Shown: positions 8,877-18,495, counted from the first letter of the stretch. The stretch is 64,000 bases of DNA from Mesorhizobium sp. J8 (GCF_016591715.1 NZ_AP024109.1:6074001-6138000); one strand, 5' to 3'. Numbers and translations: made by a program. The notes: generated by a model from the letters alone, not told the origin.

Positions 8877-10145
8877 CTAGAACCTGTCGGCCCTGAATGG
8901 CGACAGGTCGACCGTGGTCGGCAGTCCCGCCGCCAGCTCGGCGACGAGCTTACCGGTGACCGACCCAGCGATCAGCCCCTGATGCCCGTGGCCGAACGCA
9001 TAGATGACGTTACGGGCGCGCCTTGCGCGATCGATGACGGGGATGCTGTCGGGCGTTCCCGGACGATGGCCCATCCACCGCTTCACTTCGCCCTCCCGGA
9101 ATGTCCTGAACATGGGCCGAGCCTGCTTCAACAGCGTGTCGGCGCGGAACATGTTCGGCGGCGCCCGCAGGCCGGAGAACTCAACATTGCCTGCGATGCG
9201 CAAGCCCTCCTCCATCGGCGAGGCCACGAATTTGCGATCCGCGGAAATGGTCTGGATCCGCAGCCCCGTATCGGCACCCTTGACCATCACGTGATAGCCG
9301 CGCTCGGTCTCGAAAGGGATGCGATTACCGAGCTTGCGGGCGAGTTCCGCCGACCAGGCGCCCGTGGCAAGGACTGCTTGCTCGACCGCGCGGCGCTCCC
9401 CGCCTTCGAGAACGACCCCGGTCAGTTCCTGCCCGTTCAGCTCGAAATCCTTGACCCGTGCCTGGAGGAATCTGGCGCCCTGCCGCGCGGCGTTTTCCGC
9501 CAGTTTTCGCACCAACCGCCCGGGATTCGGGCACTGCCCCTGCTCCGGCAGGTAGACGGCGCTTTTGAAGATCGACGCCAGCGCAGGCTCCAGCTGCCGG
9601 ATTTCGTCGGCGTCGAGGATATCGACGCGCACGCCATGCGCACGGCGCAATTCGAGGCCGTAGTTGCTTTTGCCCGGCCCATCCACGCTTTCATAGACGA
9701 AGAGCTGGCCGCGCTTTTGCAAAAGCTCCTCGCAACCCGCTTGCTTCATCAACGGCTCGTAGCATTCGAACGTGTAGCGGTGCAGCGCGCGCATCGCCGC
9801 CGAGATTTCCTCGACGCGGGACTTGCGGCTTGCCGCCAGGAAGCGCAGCAGCCACGGCAAGGCGTGCGGCAGGTAAGCCAGCCGCACGTAAAGCGGCCCC
9901 TCCGGGTCCATCAGCCATTTGGGGACGTTTTTCCAGACGCCCGGCATGGAGTTCGGAATGCAGGACCCAGGACAGATGCCGCCGGCGTTGCCGTAGGAGC
10001 ACTGATCCTCGGAACCGGGCAGGGTAGGGTCGATCACCTCGACGTCGAAGCCCTGCTTAAGCAGATAGTTGGCGCTGCACACGCCGACGATGCCCGCGCC
10101 GATGACGGTCACCTTCCTGCCTGCACCATCGCGATCGCCCCGCAT
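8877..10145 (-). CDS. FAD-dependent D-amino-acid dehydrogenase (DadA/HypO-like)
   Basis: FAD oxidoreductase of the DAO family that oxidises D-amino acids or imino acids to 2-imino acids. The dinucleotide-binding motif VIGAGIVG is at residues 14-21, the segment QCSYGNAGG near 47-55 is typical of DadA-like enzymes, and the C-terminal ATDxxPxIG-like region is replaced by YAFGHGHQGL, again a DadA feature. It has 422 residues, near the family norm. Because a proline-racemase-family epimerase is encoded in the same operon, oxidation of a cis-4-hydroxy-D-proline or other D-imino acid is a reasonable inference, but ordinary D-amino acids cannot be excluded. The HpcH aldolase gene ends 22 nt upstream. 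Confidence 0.85.
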   Translation of the reverse strand: MRGDRDGAGRKVTVIGAGIVGVCSANYLLKQGFDVEVIDPTLPGSEDQCSYGNAGGICPGSCIPNSMPGVWKNVPKWLMDPEGPLYVRLAYLPHALPWLLRFLAASRKSRVEEISAAMRALHRYTFECYEPLMKQAGCEELLQKRGQLFVYESVDGPGKSNYGLELRRAHGVRVDILDADEIRQLEPALASIFKSAVYLPEQGQCPNPGRLVRKLAENAARQGARFLQARVKDFELNGQELTGVVLEGGERRAVEQAVLATGAWSAELARKLGNRIPFETERGYHVMVKGADTGLRIQTISADRKFVASPMEEGLRIAGNVEFSGLRAPPNMFRADTLLKQARPMFRTFREGEVKRWMGHRPGTPDSIPVIDRARRARNVIYAFGHGHQGLIAGSVTGKLVAELAAGLPTTVDLSPFRADRF

Positions 10146-10167
10146 GCCGATAGCCCTTGCTATGCCG

Positions 10168-10950
10168 TTACGGCGTCAGGTCGCTGACGGAGCCGGTCCG
10201 GAACGCCGGCAGCGACCGCGACACGATCTGCTGCAGCATGCGGAAGTCCGACAGATAGGCCATGAAGCGATAGCCCATCTTGCGCATATCCACGCCATAG
10301 GCGACCGACCCGCAATGGATGCCTGGGATGACACCTGCTTCCTTGCACCTGGCGGCGATGTATTCGATCGCCTCGTAGACGGCGGGATAGCGCGGATCGA
10401 AGCCGGGCGCCTCTCCCATGGTGACGGCAAGGTCCGACGGGCCGACGAAGATCGCGTCGAGATTCGGCGTCTTGAGGATGTCCTCGAGATTCTTGACCGC
10501 CTGCTCGCTCTCGATCATCGCCATGGTGACGATGGTCTCGTTGGCGTGCTTGAAATAGTCCGGGCCTGCATAGAGCGAGGCGCGCAACGGGCCGACCGAA
10601 CGGCCGCCCTTGGGGAAGTAACGACATGCCTTGACGAAGGCATCGGCCTCGTCGGCCGTGTTCACCATCGGACAGATCACGCCGTACGCTCCGGCGTCGA
10701 GCACTTTGCCGATGATTGCCGGGTCGTTCCACGGAACGCGCACGAATGGCGCTGTATCCGTCGTGGAAATGGCCTGGAGCATGGGAACCATGTCGGCGTA
10801 GTCGGTCGCGCCGTGCTGGAGATCGACGGTCAGTGCGTCCCAGCCCTGCTGCGCCATCAATTCCGCCGAGATGGTGGAAGGGATGCCCAGCCATCCCGTC
10901 ACCACCTCGCCGCCGGCTGCCCAGATGTCCCTTACCTTGTTCCTGCGCAT
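10168..10950 (-). CDS. HpcH/HpaI-type class II 2-keto-acid aldolase
   Basis: Metal-dependent aldolase of the HpcH/HpaI family, which cleaves 2-keto-3-deoxy or 4-hydroxy-2-oxo acids to pyruvate and an aldehyde. Family segments are clear: VDLQHGATDY (general-base His near residue 47), MIESEQAVKNLEDIL with the metal-ligand Glu, and IFVGPSDLAVTMG with the metal-ligand Asp. The 260-residue length is normal. The ATG is preceded by a good AAAGGA site; longer in-frame readings start inside the upstream GMC gene and add Arg/His-rich non-conserved sequence. In an operon of dehydrogenases it probably releases pyruvate at the end of the pathway; the carbon skeleton is not known. Confidence 0.9.
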   Translation of the reverse strand: MRRNKVRDIWAAGGEVVTGWLGIPSTISAELMAQQGWDALTVDLQHGATDYADMVPMLQAISTTDTAPFVRVPWNDPAIIGKVLDAGAYGVICPMVNTADEADAFVKACRYFPKGGRSVGPLRASLYAGPDYFKHANETIVTMAMIESEQAVKNLEDILKTPNLDAIFVGPSDLAVTMGEAPGFDPRYPAVYEAIEYIAARCKEAGVIPGIHCGSVAYGVDMRKMGYRFMAYLSDFRMLQQIVSRSLPAFRTGSVSDLTP

Positions 10951-10964
10951 GGTCGTTCGTCCTT

Positions 10965-12659
10965 TCAAGCTGCGGAATTGAGGATGAGATCCGACGCCTT
11001 CTCGGCGATCGCGATCGTGGTGATGTTGGTGTTGGCGGCGATGATGGTCGGCATGATCGAGGCGTCGACCACGCGCAGTCCCTGCACGCCGCGCACGCGG
11101 CATTCGCCGTCGAGGACCGCGAGCGGATCGGCGTCGGCGCCCATCTTGCAGGTGCCCGAGACATGCCAGCCTGACCAGACCGACTGCTTGACCCAATCGG
11201 CGATCAGATCGTCGTTCCGCATCATCTGGTGCATCCGGTCAGTGGTGCCGAATTTGCGCTTGAGCAATGCCTCGCGGAAGAACGGCAGATAGTCGAAAGC
11301 ATAGGCGGCACTGGCCGTCTTGATCCAGTTCGAGGCCTTGCGCACGCTGAGCGCCCGCGCCTCGTCGCTGTAGCCGGCCAGGAACCAGGTGTTGACATGA
11401 GCCTGGACGTCCGGGGTCGTCATGATGCGGTAAATGCGCTTGAAGCCATCCACCAGACGCATGAGGTCACGGCCATCGGAGGCCATGTTGAGATCGACGA
11501 CCGGCTCGTCTGTCTGGTTCGGCGACCTCAGCGTCACCGTGCCGCGCGAATAGGACTTGTTCACGCAGACATTGAGCGCGCCCATCGCCTTGCCCAGCGG
11601 ATGCCAGCCGGCGCGGTTGACCGGCATCAGCAGCATGTCGCCCGGATGGCAGCCATCCAGGTTGGACGAATAGCGCACGCCGAGGAAGATGTGCCTGCGC
11701 TGGCCAGGCCGCAGCCGGGCCGATTTCTTGAAATGGGCGCCGACCGCGATGTGCGGATGGTCGGTCAGGTTCTCGCCGACGCCGGGCAGGTCGGCCACGA
11801 TCGGGATTCCGAGCCTCGCCAACTGTCCTGCCGGGCCGATGCCGGCGCGCATGAGGATCGCCGGCGAATGCAGCGCACCGGCGGCGACGATCACTTCGCG
11901 GGCGCGATAAGTCCTGGTCTCGCCGCCAATCGTGACGGTCGCGCCGACGATGCGCGTGCCTTCGCTTACCAGCCCCTCGACGAAGGCGTTGGCAAAGATA
12001 TGCAGGTTCTTCCTGGCGCGCGCCTTGCTGTGGAGATAGCCGACCGCCGTCGAGACGCGACGATCGTTCTCGTTGGACAGCGGCAGGGGAAAGGAGCCGT
12101 CCTCGAAGCTCCCATTGTAGTCGGGCCGATAGGGATAGTCCTGTTCGGTTGCCTTCAGGACCGATTTCGTGAAGCCTGCCCATTCCGGCGGGAACACGCG
12201 GCGGATGGGGATGTTGCCGGCCTTGTTGTGCAGTTCGCCGCCGAAGTCGAGGTCGCGCTCGAGCTTCTTCAGGTAGGGAAGCATGCCTTCCCACCCCCAG
12301 CCTTTCAGGCCAAGGCTCTCCCATTCGTCATAGTCATGGGGAAGGCCCCGCACGGCGAACTGGCCGTTGATGCTGGAGCCGCCGCCCATGACCTTGGCCT
12401 GCTCGAGCTTGGCGGTCTTGGCCGGCTGCGTATTCAGCTTCGGGGAGCGGTTGTAGACCCTGAGTTCGGTCCAATGATATTTCGGATCGAAATAGGAGAG
12501 CCCGGGATAGCTGTCGGCGATGATGTCGGGAACACCATCCGGCGGCGTGTCCGGACCCGCCTCGAACAGCGCAACCTGTTTGGTCCCGTCTTCCGAAAGC
12601 CGGCTGGCGAGCACGGCCCCCGCGGAGCCGCCGCCGACGATAATGTAATCGAATTGCAT
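10965..12659 (-). CDS. GMC-family oxidoreductase (choline dehydrogenase-like)
   Basis: FAD-dependent alcohol oxidoreductase of the glucose-methanol-choline family, 564 residues. It shows the N-terminal FAD motif (VGGGSAGAVLASRL, from residue 8), the GMC signature GGGSSINGQFAVRG, the second signature GALHSPAILMRAGIGPA, and the catalytic C-terminal WHVSGTCKMG (His499) with Asn543 in NTNITTIAIAE. It most likely oxidises an alcohol to an aldehyde, which the adjacent aldehyde dehydrogenase could take to the acid. BetA itself is one possibility, but the operon has no betaine genes and the importer is of the amino-acid type, so a hydroxylated amino acid or its derivative is as likely. Confidence 0.9.
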   Translation of the reverse strand: MQFDYIIVGGGSAGAVLASRLSEDGTKQVALFEAGPDTPPDGVPDIIADSYPGLSYFDPKYHWTELRVYNRSPKLNTQPAKTAKLEQAKVMGGGSSINGQFAVRGLPHDYDEWESLGLKGWGWEGMLPYLKKLERDLDFGGELHNKAGNIPIRRVFPPEWAGFTKSVLKATEQDYPYRPDYNGSFEDGSFPLPLSNENDRRVSTAVGYLHSKARARKNLHIFANAFVEGLVSEGTRIVGATVTIGGETRTYRAREVIVAAGALHSPAILMRAGIGPAGQLARLGIPIVADLPGVGENLTDHPHIAVGAHFKKSARLRPGQRRHIFLGVRYSSNLDGCHPGDMLLMPVNRAGWHPLGKAMGALNVCVNKSYSRGTVTLRSPNQTDEPVVDLNMASDGRDLMRLVDGFKRIYRIMTTPDVQAHVNTWFLAGYSDEARALSVRKASNWIKTASAAYAFDYLPFFREALLKRKFGTTDRMHQMMRNDDLIADWVKQSVWSGWHVSGTCKMGADADPLAVLDGECRVRGVQGLRVVDASIMPTIIAANTNITTIAIAEKASDLILNSAA

Positions 12660-12672
12660 GGTATGGCTCGTT

Positions 12673-14148
12673 TCAGGCGTAGTTGACCCAGACGGCTTTT
12701 TGCCTGGTGAATTCCTCGAACCCTGCCCGGCCCATGTCCTTGCCGAATCCGGACCCCTTGTAGCCGCCGGCGGTGTAGGTGAATTCGGGGCTGCGGCCGT
12801 GCTGGTTCACCCAGACCATGCCGGCCTCGATGCCGTCGGCCGCCTTCAGCGCCTTCTTCACATCGCAAGTATGGACGCTCGCGGAAAGCCCGTAGGTCGG
12901 ATGGGCGGCAAGAGCTATGCCCTCTTCAAGTTCGGTGAAGGTGCCGACCGTCGCGACGGGTCCGAAGAATTCGTCGCGGAAGCCGACATTGTCATGGTCG
13001 ACGTTCTCCAACAGCGTCGGAGCGTAGAAGTTGCCCTCGTTGCGCGATTCCATCGGTGCGCCGCCGGTGATCAATGAACCGCCCTCGCTGACGGTCCGCC
13101 GGACCATGCCGTCGATCCGGTCGAGCTGCCTGCGGCTGATTATAGGGGCGAAGGTCGTGGTCTCGTCCCAGGTCGGACCAGCCTTTATCTCCCTGGTCTT
13201 GCCGACGATACGCTCGATCAGTTCGTCGGCTATCTTCTTCTCGACCAGGATGCGCGAGCCCGCCGTGCAGACCTGGCCTGCATTGGCCATGAAGGCCGCC
13301 GATACGCGGCCTGCCACGACATCCAGATCGCCGGCATCGGCGAGCACCAGCTGAGGGCTCTTGCCGCCAAGCTCCAGCGTCACCGGCTTGATGCCTGACT
13401 GCGCCGCCAGCGACATGATCGCCGCGCCCGTGTTCGTCGATCCGGTGAAGGAAACCATCATCACATCGGGGTGGCGCACGATCGCGACTCCGGTCGTATG
13501 CCCGTAGCCGTTGATGACGTTAAGCAGGCCCGCCGGCAGCCCTGCCTTGGCGGCAAGCTCAGCAAGCGCAAGGAGACTATGCGGTGTAAGCTCGGAGGTC
13601 TTCATGACGACGGCGTTGCCCGCCGCGAGCGCCGGTGCGAATTTCCAGGCAGCGGTGATCATCGGGAAGTTCCACGGCACGATCGCGCCGATGATGCCGT
13701 AGGGCTCGCGCTTGACGTAGCTCAGCGTGTTGTCTTCGGTGGCTGTGACGATGCCTTCCAGCTTGTCGCAGAATTCCGCAAAATAGCGCACGACGCCGGC
13801 CGTGCGGATAGCGTCGCCGGTGACCGTGCCCGAAATCAGGCGGCTCGAACCCATGGCCTCGAGCCGGCCGAGATAGAGGTTGTTCTCCTCAATCAGCTGG
13901 GCAAAACGGAACAGGATTTTCGCGCGCTCCCGAGGAGCAATTTTTGCCCACCTGCTTGCCCGGAGCGCTTCCTTCGCGGCCTGGACCGCAAGGTCGACGG
14001 CGGCCACGCCGCCATCGTTGACGATGCCCATCAACTGCTGGTCGGACGGACGAAGCACCTCGATCTCGTCGCCGGGAAGATCGAGATATCGACCACCAAC
14101 ATGGTGGCCTTTGGGAATATCGACGATTTTCGGGTCAAAACTGAGCAT
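12673..14148 (-). CDS. NAD(P)-dependent aldehyde dehydrogenase (first of two in the locus)
   Basis: Cytosolic aldehyde dehydrogenase, 491 residues. The catalytic Cys294 lies in GQVCTAGSR and the general base Glu259 in TLELGGKSP; the cofactor segment VPWNFP is near 158. The start ATG follows AAGGAAAGAAT and begins the likely native N-terminus; a longer reading adds 26 Arg-rich residues and would overlap the upstream ATPase gene. It lies 13 nt upstream of the GMC oxidoreductase gene, giving an alcohol-to-acid pair like betA/betB. A 2-oxoglutarate-semialdehyde role is an alternative, because the same operon has an epimerase and a D-amino-acid oxidoreductase. Confidence 0.92.
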   Translation of the reverse strand: MLSFDPKIVDIPKGHHVGGRYLDLPGDEIEVLRPSDQQLMGIVNDGGVAAVDLAVQAAKEALRASRWAKIAPRERAKILFRFAQLIEENNLYLGRLEAMGSSRLISGTVTGDAIRTAGVVRYFAEFCDKLEGIVTATEDNTLSYVKREPYGIIGAIVPWNFPMITAAWKFAPALAAGNAVVMKTSELTPHSLLALAELAAKAGLPAGLLNVINGYGHTTGVAIVRHPDVMMVSFTGSTNTGAAIMSLAAQSGIKPVTLELGGKSPQLVLADAGDLDVVAGRVSAAFMANAGQVCTAGSRILVEKKIADELIERIVGKTREIKAGPTWDETTTFAPIISRRQLDRIDGMVRRTVSEGGSLITGGAPMESRNEGNFYAPTLLENVDHDNVGFRDEFFGPVATVGTFTELEEGIALAAHPTYGLSASVHTCDVKKALKAADGIEAGMVWVNQHGRSPEFTYTAGGYKGSGFGKDMGRAGFEEFTRQKAVWVNYA

Positions 14149-14222
14149 ATTCTTTCCTTTTCGGAGGCGTGTCGGCGCCCGTCGACGGCGAATTCTTCCT
14201 GCGCGGTAATGCCACGAAGCGC

Positions 14223-15077
14223 TCACGCTCCGTCGGCGTGCATGGCTTCCAGGAACGGGCGAAGCATGTCCGCCGATTCATGGAAGCGGCCGACGAAGCT
14301 CTTCAGCCGCTCGTGCGTCGGATGGAGCAATATCTTGTGCGGCGGGCCTTCTTCCGCGATCAGGCCCTGGTCGAGGAAGACGATGCGATCGGCGATCTCG
14401 AAGGCGAAGCCCAACTCATGCGTTACGATCACCATCGTCATTCCGCTCTTGGCCAATTCGACCATCGCCTTCATGACCTCGCCGACGAGCTCCGGATCGA
14501 GCGCCGATGTCGGCTCGTCGAAAAGCATGACCTTCGGCTGCATGGCCATGGCGCGGGCGATCGCCACGCGCTGCTGCTGGCCACCGGAAAGCTGGCGCGG
14601 AAGTTTGTCGGCGTGCTGCTCCAGCCCCATGGTCTTGAGCAGCCGCATGGCCTTCTCGCGCGCCGCGTCTGCGGGTTCCTTCTTGACCGTCACGGGACCT
14701 TCCATGACGTTCTGAAGCGCCGTCATGTGCGGGAACAGGTTGAACTGCTGGAAGACCATGCCGGTCTTGGCGCGAATCCGATTGATCTCCTGCTTGGCGA
14801 TCTCGCGGCCGCCGCCGGCCTGACGGTCGAAGATCGTCTCGCCGTCGATGACGATATGACCGCTGGTAGGGCTGTTGAGCAGGTTAATGCAGCGCAGAAG
14901 CGAGGTCTTGCCCGATCCGCTTGCGCCAATCAGGACGACCACCTCGCCTTCGGCCACCTTCAGATCGACGCCGTGCAGGACCCTCCTGGCGGCGAAATCC
15001 AGGCAGATGCGTTCCAGTTCCAGGACTTGCCTGACGTTTGCGCCGTTGGGCAGCAGCGATGTTGGATTGCCGGTCAT
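14223..15077 (-). CDS. Polar amino acid ABC transporter ATP-binding protein
   Basis: Cytosolic ATPase of a PAAT-type importer (GlnQ/HisP family). Walker A GASGSGKT is at residues 51-58, the Q-loop in [12 protein letters not shown], the ABC signature LSGGQQQR, and Walker [13 protein letters not shown] with the His switch in IVTHE. At 284 residues it is slightly longer than usual because of a short N-terminal extension of about 20 residues. Its start overlaps the permease stop by 4 nt (ATGA), which indicates translational coupling. The importer has one visible permease gene, so it may work as a homodimer of that permease. Confidence 0.95.
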   Translation of the reverse strand: MTGNPTSLLPNGANVRQVLELERICLDFAARRVLHGVDLKVAEGEVVVLIGASGSGKTSLLRCINLLNSPTSGHIVIDGETIFDRQAGGGREIAKQEINRIRAKTGMVFQQFNLFPHMTALQNVMEGPVTVKKEPADAAREKAMRLLKTMGLEQHADKLPRQLSGGQQQRVAIARAMAMQPKVMLFDEPTSALDPELVGEVMKAMVELAKSGMTMVIVTHELGFAFEIADRIVFLDQGLIAEEGPPHKILLHPTHERLKSFVGRFHESADMLRPFLEAMHADGA

Positions 15078-15730
15078 TTGGACATCACCCCGCTCTTTTC
15101 CAGCTTGCGCGCCAGGTAGGTCAGCGGCACCAAGATGATGAGGAAGATCGCGCCGACGGCCGTGTAGACCTCCATCGGCCGATAGGTGAAGGAGGAGATA
15201 TAGCTGGCCTGATAGAGCAGGTCGGGCACCGTAATCATCGACAATAGCGTGGTGTTCTTCATCTGGATGATCGACTGGCCGGCGAGCGGCGGGATCATCC
15301 GGCGAAACGCCTGGGGAAGGATGATGCGACGCATACGCTGGCTGTAGGACATGCCGATGGCGGTCGCCGCGTCGGTCTGTCCCTGGTCGATCGACTGGAC
15401 GCCGGCGCGCAGGATTTCCGCATAGAAGGAGCCGACATAGCAGCTGAGGCCGATGAAGCCGGCCCAGAACTTCGTCACGTTGATGCCGGCGAAGATCGGG
15501 AAGGCATAATAGACCCAGAGCAAGGTCACCAGCAGCGGGATGTTGCGGAAGAATTCGACATAGAGCTGGCCGAGCAGTACAAGCGGTCGGAAGGTGCTGA
15601 GCTGGATGAGGCCGACGATCAGCCCGATGGCAAGCCCCGCCAGGATGGTGATGACGGTGAAGTATAGCGTCATCAGCAGGCCGTCCCAGAGCAGCGGCCA
15701 GTTGTTGGTCAGTACGGTGAAATCAAACAT
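15074..15730 (-). CDS. Polar amino acid ABC transporter permease
   Basis: Inner-membrane permease of the HisM/GlnP type, 218 residues with about five membrane segments. The EAA-loop region reads [24 protein letters not shown], followed by [15 protein letters not shown], both typical of this family and of its contact with the ATPase. It lies between the binding-protein gene (88 nt upstream) and the ATPase gene (4-nt overlap). Only one permease is encoded in this operon, whereas many PAAT importers have two. Confidence 0.95.
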   Translation of the reverse strand: MFDFTVLTNNWPLLWDGLLMTLYFTVITILAGLAIGLIVGLIQLSTFRPLVLLGQLYVEFFRNIPLLVTLLWVYYAFPIFAGINVTKFWAGFIGLSCYVGSFYAEILRAGVQSIDQGQTDAATAIGMSYSQRMRRIILPQAFRRMIPPLAGQSIIQMKNTTLLSMITVPDLLYQASYISSFTYRPMEVYTAVGAIFLIILVPLTYLARKLEKSGVMSK

Positions 15731-15818
15731 GGTCCGTGCTCGTCTCGTCGGCGGAACTGAACGCGCCGAGGAAGGCTTGACCGCTCCGGAAAGCGGTCAA
15801 GCTGGTGCGGGGCAGCGA

Positions 15819-16661
15819 TCAGAAGCTGAAACCCTTCGGCAGAATGGACAGGTCGATGCCGCGTGCCTCCCAGGCGCGCGCCAGCTTGCCCTGCGCCTGG
15901 CCGAGCGAGCGCTGCTGCTCGATCCAGTTGGTCAGGAAGTTGATGTAGCCGGCATTGCCGGGCTTGCGGGCGACCGCCAGCGTCGCGGGGTTGCGCAGGA
16001 TCGGCTCAGGCAGGGAGACCTCGCCGATCTTCTTTTCCGAGACCTGCAGCGCGTCGAAGATCGACAGCAGGACGGCGTCGGTGCGGCCCGACTGCAGCTC
16101 CATCAGCGCCAGGCCGCGGTCCTCCACGGGCGTGATCTTGGCCTTGGGCAGAAGCGCCTCGGCGACGATCTGCATCGTCGATCCCTTCTGGACGACCACC
16201 GTCTTGGACGGGTCGTTGAGCTCGGCCCAGGTCTTCACCGGCTTGCCGACCGGCGTGAGCACGGCCCAGGCGTCAGTGAACAGCGGCTCCCACAGATAGT
16301 CGACCACGAGGCCGCGCTTCGGGTTCGGATTGACGCCGATGGCGATGTCAATCTTGTTCGACTGGAAGTCGGCGGCAAGATTGCCCCAGGTCGTCTCGAC
16401 CGGCTGCAGCTTGACGCCGAGCTCGGTGGCGATCTCGGTGAGGAACTCTACGTAGAAGCCGCTCCACTGTCCCGTCGCCGGATCCTTGATGTAACCGGGT
16501 TCCTCGCCGACCATGACGGGCGCCTTGAGAACGCCCGAGGCGCGGATCTGGTCGAGCACGGCCGACGGATTGTCGTCCGCGACAGCTGCCACGGGCGCCG
16601 CCAGAAGGGAGAGCGCGACGGTCGCCGCCGCAAACAGCTTGCTGAAGTTGAACGATATCAT
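15819..16661 (-). CDS. Amino-acid ABC transporter substrate-binding protein (family 3)
   Basis: Periplasmic solute-binding protein of the SBP_bac_3 family, 280 residues, that delivers an amino acid or small cyclic imino acid to the adjacent permease. A signal peptide is visible (residues 1-28, hydrophobic run then AVAADD). Later segments such as WSGFYVEFLTEIATELGVKL and NKIDIAIGVNPNPKRGLVVDY match the family fold. The ATG is chosen for its strong AGGGGAA site eight nt upstream; a longer in-frame reading runs antisense-like, Arg-rich sequence through the epimerase gene. Substrate identity is best guessed from the operon: a D/L-interconvertible amino or imino acid. Confidence 0.93.
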   Translation of the reverse strand: MISFNFSKLFAAATVALSLLAAPVAAVADDNPSAVLDQIRASGVLKAPVMVGEEPGYIKDPATGQWSGFYVEFLTEIATELGVKLQPVETTWGNLAADFQSNKIDIAIGVNPNPKRGLVVDYLWEPLFTDAWAVLTPVGKPVKTWAELNDPSKTVVVQKGSTMQIVAEALLPKAKITPVEDRGLALMELQSGRTDAVLLSIFDALQVSEKKIGEVSLPEPILRNPATLAVARKPGNAGYINFLTNWIEQQRSLGQAQGKLARAWEARGIDLSILPKGFSF

Positions 16662-16690
16662 AACGTTCCCCTTTTCTTGTGGTTGGGTTG

Positions 16691-17683
16691 TTAACGACTG
16701 AGGAATCCCTTCGAGAGCGGATCGTCCGCTTCGAAGAAGATCGTCTGCGCCGAGGTGATGAAGGCGCTGCCTTCGACCTCGACGATTGCGGCCTCTCGCT
16801 CCCCAATTGCCACCTTCTCGGAAAGGCGGGCCTCGAACGGGATGCCGAATATGTTGCGGGCGCGATAAACCTGGTCGGATCGCAGGATGCCCTTGTGCAG
16901 GAGATGGGCCATGCGCGCCGAAGTGCCGGTGCCGCAGGGCGACCGGTCGTACTTGTTGACCTCGAGCACCAGGAAATGCGTCGCGCTGTCGGGCGCGTCG
17001 GCCGCGTAGAAGAGCACGCTCGGCGCCGTCGCGCCGGCGAAAAGCGGCATGTCGGCGACCGCTTCCTTGATCGCCGCCTTGATGGTGGAGCCTTTGAGCA
17101 TCAGCTGCGATGCATGGTCCGGAGCGAGTTCCAGCCCCAGCTGCGTGGCGTCGACCAGGGCATACCACATGCCGCCATAGACGATATCCGTCCGGATCCG
17201 GCCGATACCGGCGACGTCGACCTCCAGTCCTTCCAGGCCGACATAGCTTGGCACATTCTTCAGCCGCACCGATTGCAGCGCGCCGCCCTCGCCCCAGACC
17301 AGCCCGACGGTGACGACGCCCGCCGGCGTTTCGAGCGTGAAGCTGTCTCCCGTCGACCGTCCGATCTGCCCCGTGAAAGCGAGCGTCTTGGCAAAGCCGA
17401 TCGTGCCGTGACCGCACATATCGAGATAGACATACGATGAGATGAAGAAGGCGCCGTAGTCCGCCACGTCGGACGGCACGGGAACCAGCCCGACCATCGC
17501 GGCGTGGCCACGCGGCTCATGCAGGAGCGCGGCGCGCAGATGATCGAAGCGATTGCGGAAATCTTCGCGGCGTTCCCACACGGTCCGGCCGTCGAGCCGG
17601 GGGATTCCGCTGAAGATCACGCGCGTCGGATGCCCGGCGGTGTGGCTGTCCACGACAGCGAAGGAAGAGTTCAACGCCAACAT
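16691..17683 (-). CDS. Proline racemase-family protein, probable 4-hydroxyproline 2-epimerase
   Basis: Cofactor-independent racemase/epimerase of the proline racemase fold, 330 residues. Both catalytic cysteines are present: Cys90 in DMCGHGTIG and Cys250 in SPCGTGTSARM. In this family two Cys indicate racemase or epimerase activity, while trans-3-hydroxyproline dehydratases have Thr or Ser at one site. With the D-amino-acid oxidoreductase and aldehyde dehydrogenases nearby, epimerisation of trans-4-hydroxy-L-proline to the cis-D form is the most likely function; proline racemase is the alternative. The chosen ATG begins the conserved N-terminus and is 5 nt after the GntR gene stop, so it is probably translationally linked. 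Confidence 0.88.
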   Translation of the reverse strand: MLALNSSFAVVDSHTAGHPTRVIFSGIPRLDGRTVWERREDFRNRFDHLRAALLHEPRGHAAMVGLVPVPSDVADYGAFFISSYVYLDMCGHGTIGFAKTLAFTGQIGRSTGDSFTLETPAGVVTVGLVWGEGGALQSVRLKNVPSYVGLEGLEVDVAGIGRIRTDIVYGGMWYALVDATQLGLELAPDHASQLMLKGSTIKAAIKEAVADMPLFAGATAPSVLFYAADAPDSATHFLVLEVNKYDRSPCGTGTSARMAHLLHKGILRSDQVYRARNIFGIPFEARLSEKVAIGEREAAIVEVEGSAFITSAQTIFFEADDPLSKGFLSR

Positions 17684-17688
17684 GATAA

Positions 17689-18366
17689 TTACTGACCGAA
17701 ATAGTCGCGCACCTTTTCGCGCATGCTCTGCCAAATCTCGCGGATGAGCTTCTCCGTCATCGCCTGGGCCGCGTCGCCGTCGCCGGCCGTGATCGCGTCG
17801 TAGATCCGAGCCGTGTCGTCCAGCGACAGCTTGACGATCTTCGGATCCTGCTCGTAGGCGTGGAAGCGGTAGCGCAGCGCCTGCTTCTCAAGGCCCTGCA
17901 GCAGACGGGTCAACGTGCGGTTCGCGGCCAGGTCGTAGACCAGGGCCGAGCCGCGGACGTCGACGGTGAAGAACTGCCGGGCGTCGTTGCGCGCCTGTGC
18001 TTCCTTGAGCTCGACCAAAAGGCCGCGGAACTCCTTCTTCCGTACCGCATCCGTGGATTCGGCAGCCTGACGAGCGACGAGGCCCTCAAGCGCAATCCGG
18101 CACGTATAGACTTCGTCAAAATCACGCTGCGACATGGGCGCGACCCAGATCCCGCGCCGCGCTTCGCGGATGACCAGTCCGTCTCGCTCCAGCAAGCGTA
18201 GCGCTTCACGCACGGGCGAACGGCTGACGCCGTAGCGTTCGGCGACGACTTCTTCGGTCAATCGCTCCTCGGATTTGAGGCGCCCGAAAATGATCTCCTC
18301 CTCCAGCATTTCGGCGAGGCTCTCGGGGATGGCGGCTGCCAGTTTCGGTAATCGTTGCAAAATCAT
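17689..18366 (-). CDS. GntR-family transcriptional regulator (FCD subfamily)
   Basis: DNA-binding repressor or activator, 225 residues. Residues about 12-80 form the GntR winged helix (LTEEVVAERYGVSRSPVREALRLLERDGLV), and residues about 90-215 are an all-helical FCD ligand-binding domain. It is the first gene of the ten-gene minus-strand run and is divergent from the aldehyde dehydrogenase at 18496. A near-palindromic site of the kind this family binds lies just upstream of its start, so autoregulation and control of both arms are likely. Hydroxyproline loci of rhizobia use an FCD GntR regulator (HypR), which supports but does not prove a similar ligand. Confidence 0.92.
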   Translation of the reverse strand: MILQRLPKLAAAIPESLAEMLEEEIIFGRLKSEERLTEEVVAERYGVSRSPVREALRLLERDGLVIREARRGIWVAPMSQRDFDEVYTCRIALEGLVARQAAESTDAVRKKEFRGLLVELKEAQARNDARQFFTVDVRGSALVYDLAANRTLTRLLQGLEKQALRYRFHAYEQDPKIVKLSLDDTARIYDAITAGDGDAAQAMTEKLIREIWQSMREKVRDYFGQ

Positions 18367-18378
18367 GTCGACACCATA

Positions 18379-18395
18379 TTGTATACAGAATACAA
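18379..18395. promoter_or_regulatory. Predicted GntR operator
   Basis: TTGTATACAGAATACAA contains a perfect 6-bp inverted repeat (TTGTAT/ATACAA) with a 5-nt spacer, and its left part TGTATACA is itself an 8-bp palindrome. The shape matches sites bound by FCD-type GntR regulators. It is 12 nt upstream of the GntR start and 100 nt upstream of the divergent aldehyde dehydrogenase gene. Confidence 0.7.
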
Positions 18396-18495
18396 GTCAA
18401 GCGCCCTTTGCAGAAGTTGCCGTGGGCACCCGTCGAGGGGCGCATTCGGCGTCGCAAGATTCAGGACGGTCAGGATCCAAGAGGAAGAACGGACA

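Noticed and set aside
10965..14148. betA-betB glycine-betaine synthesis pair
   Set aside because: The two families fit, but there is no betI or choline transporter beside them, and the operon has an amino-acid importer and an epimerase, so a direct betaine assignment is not supported.
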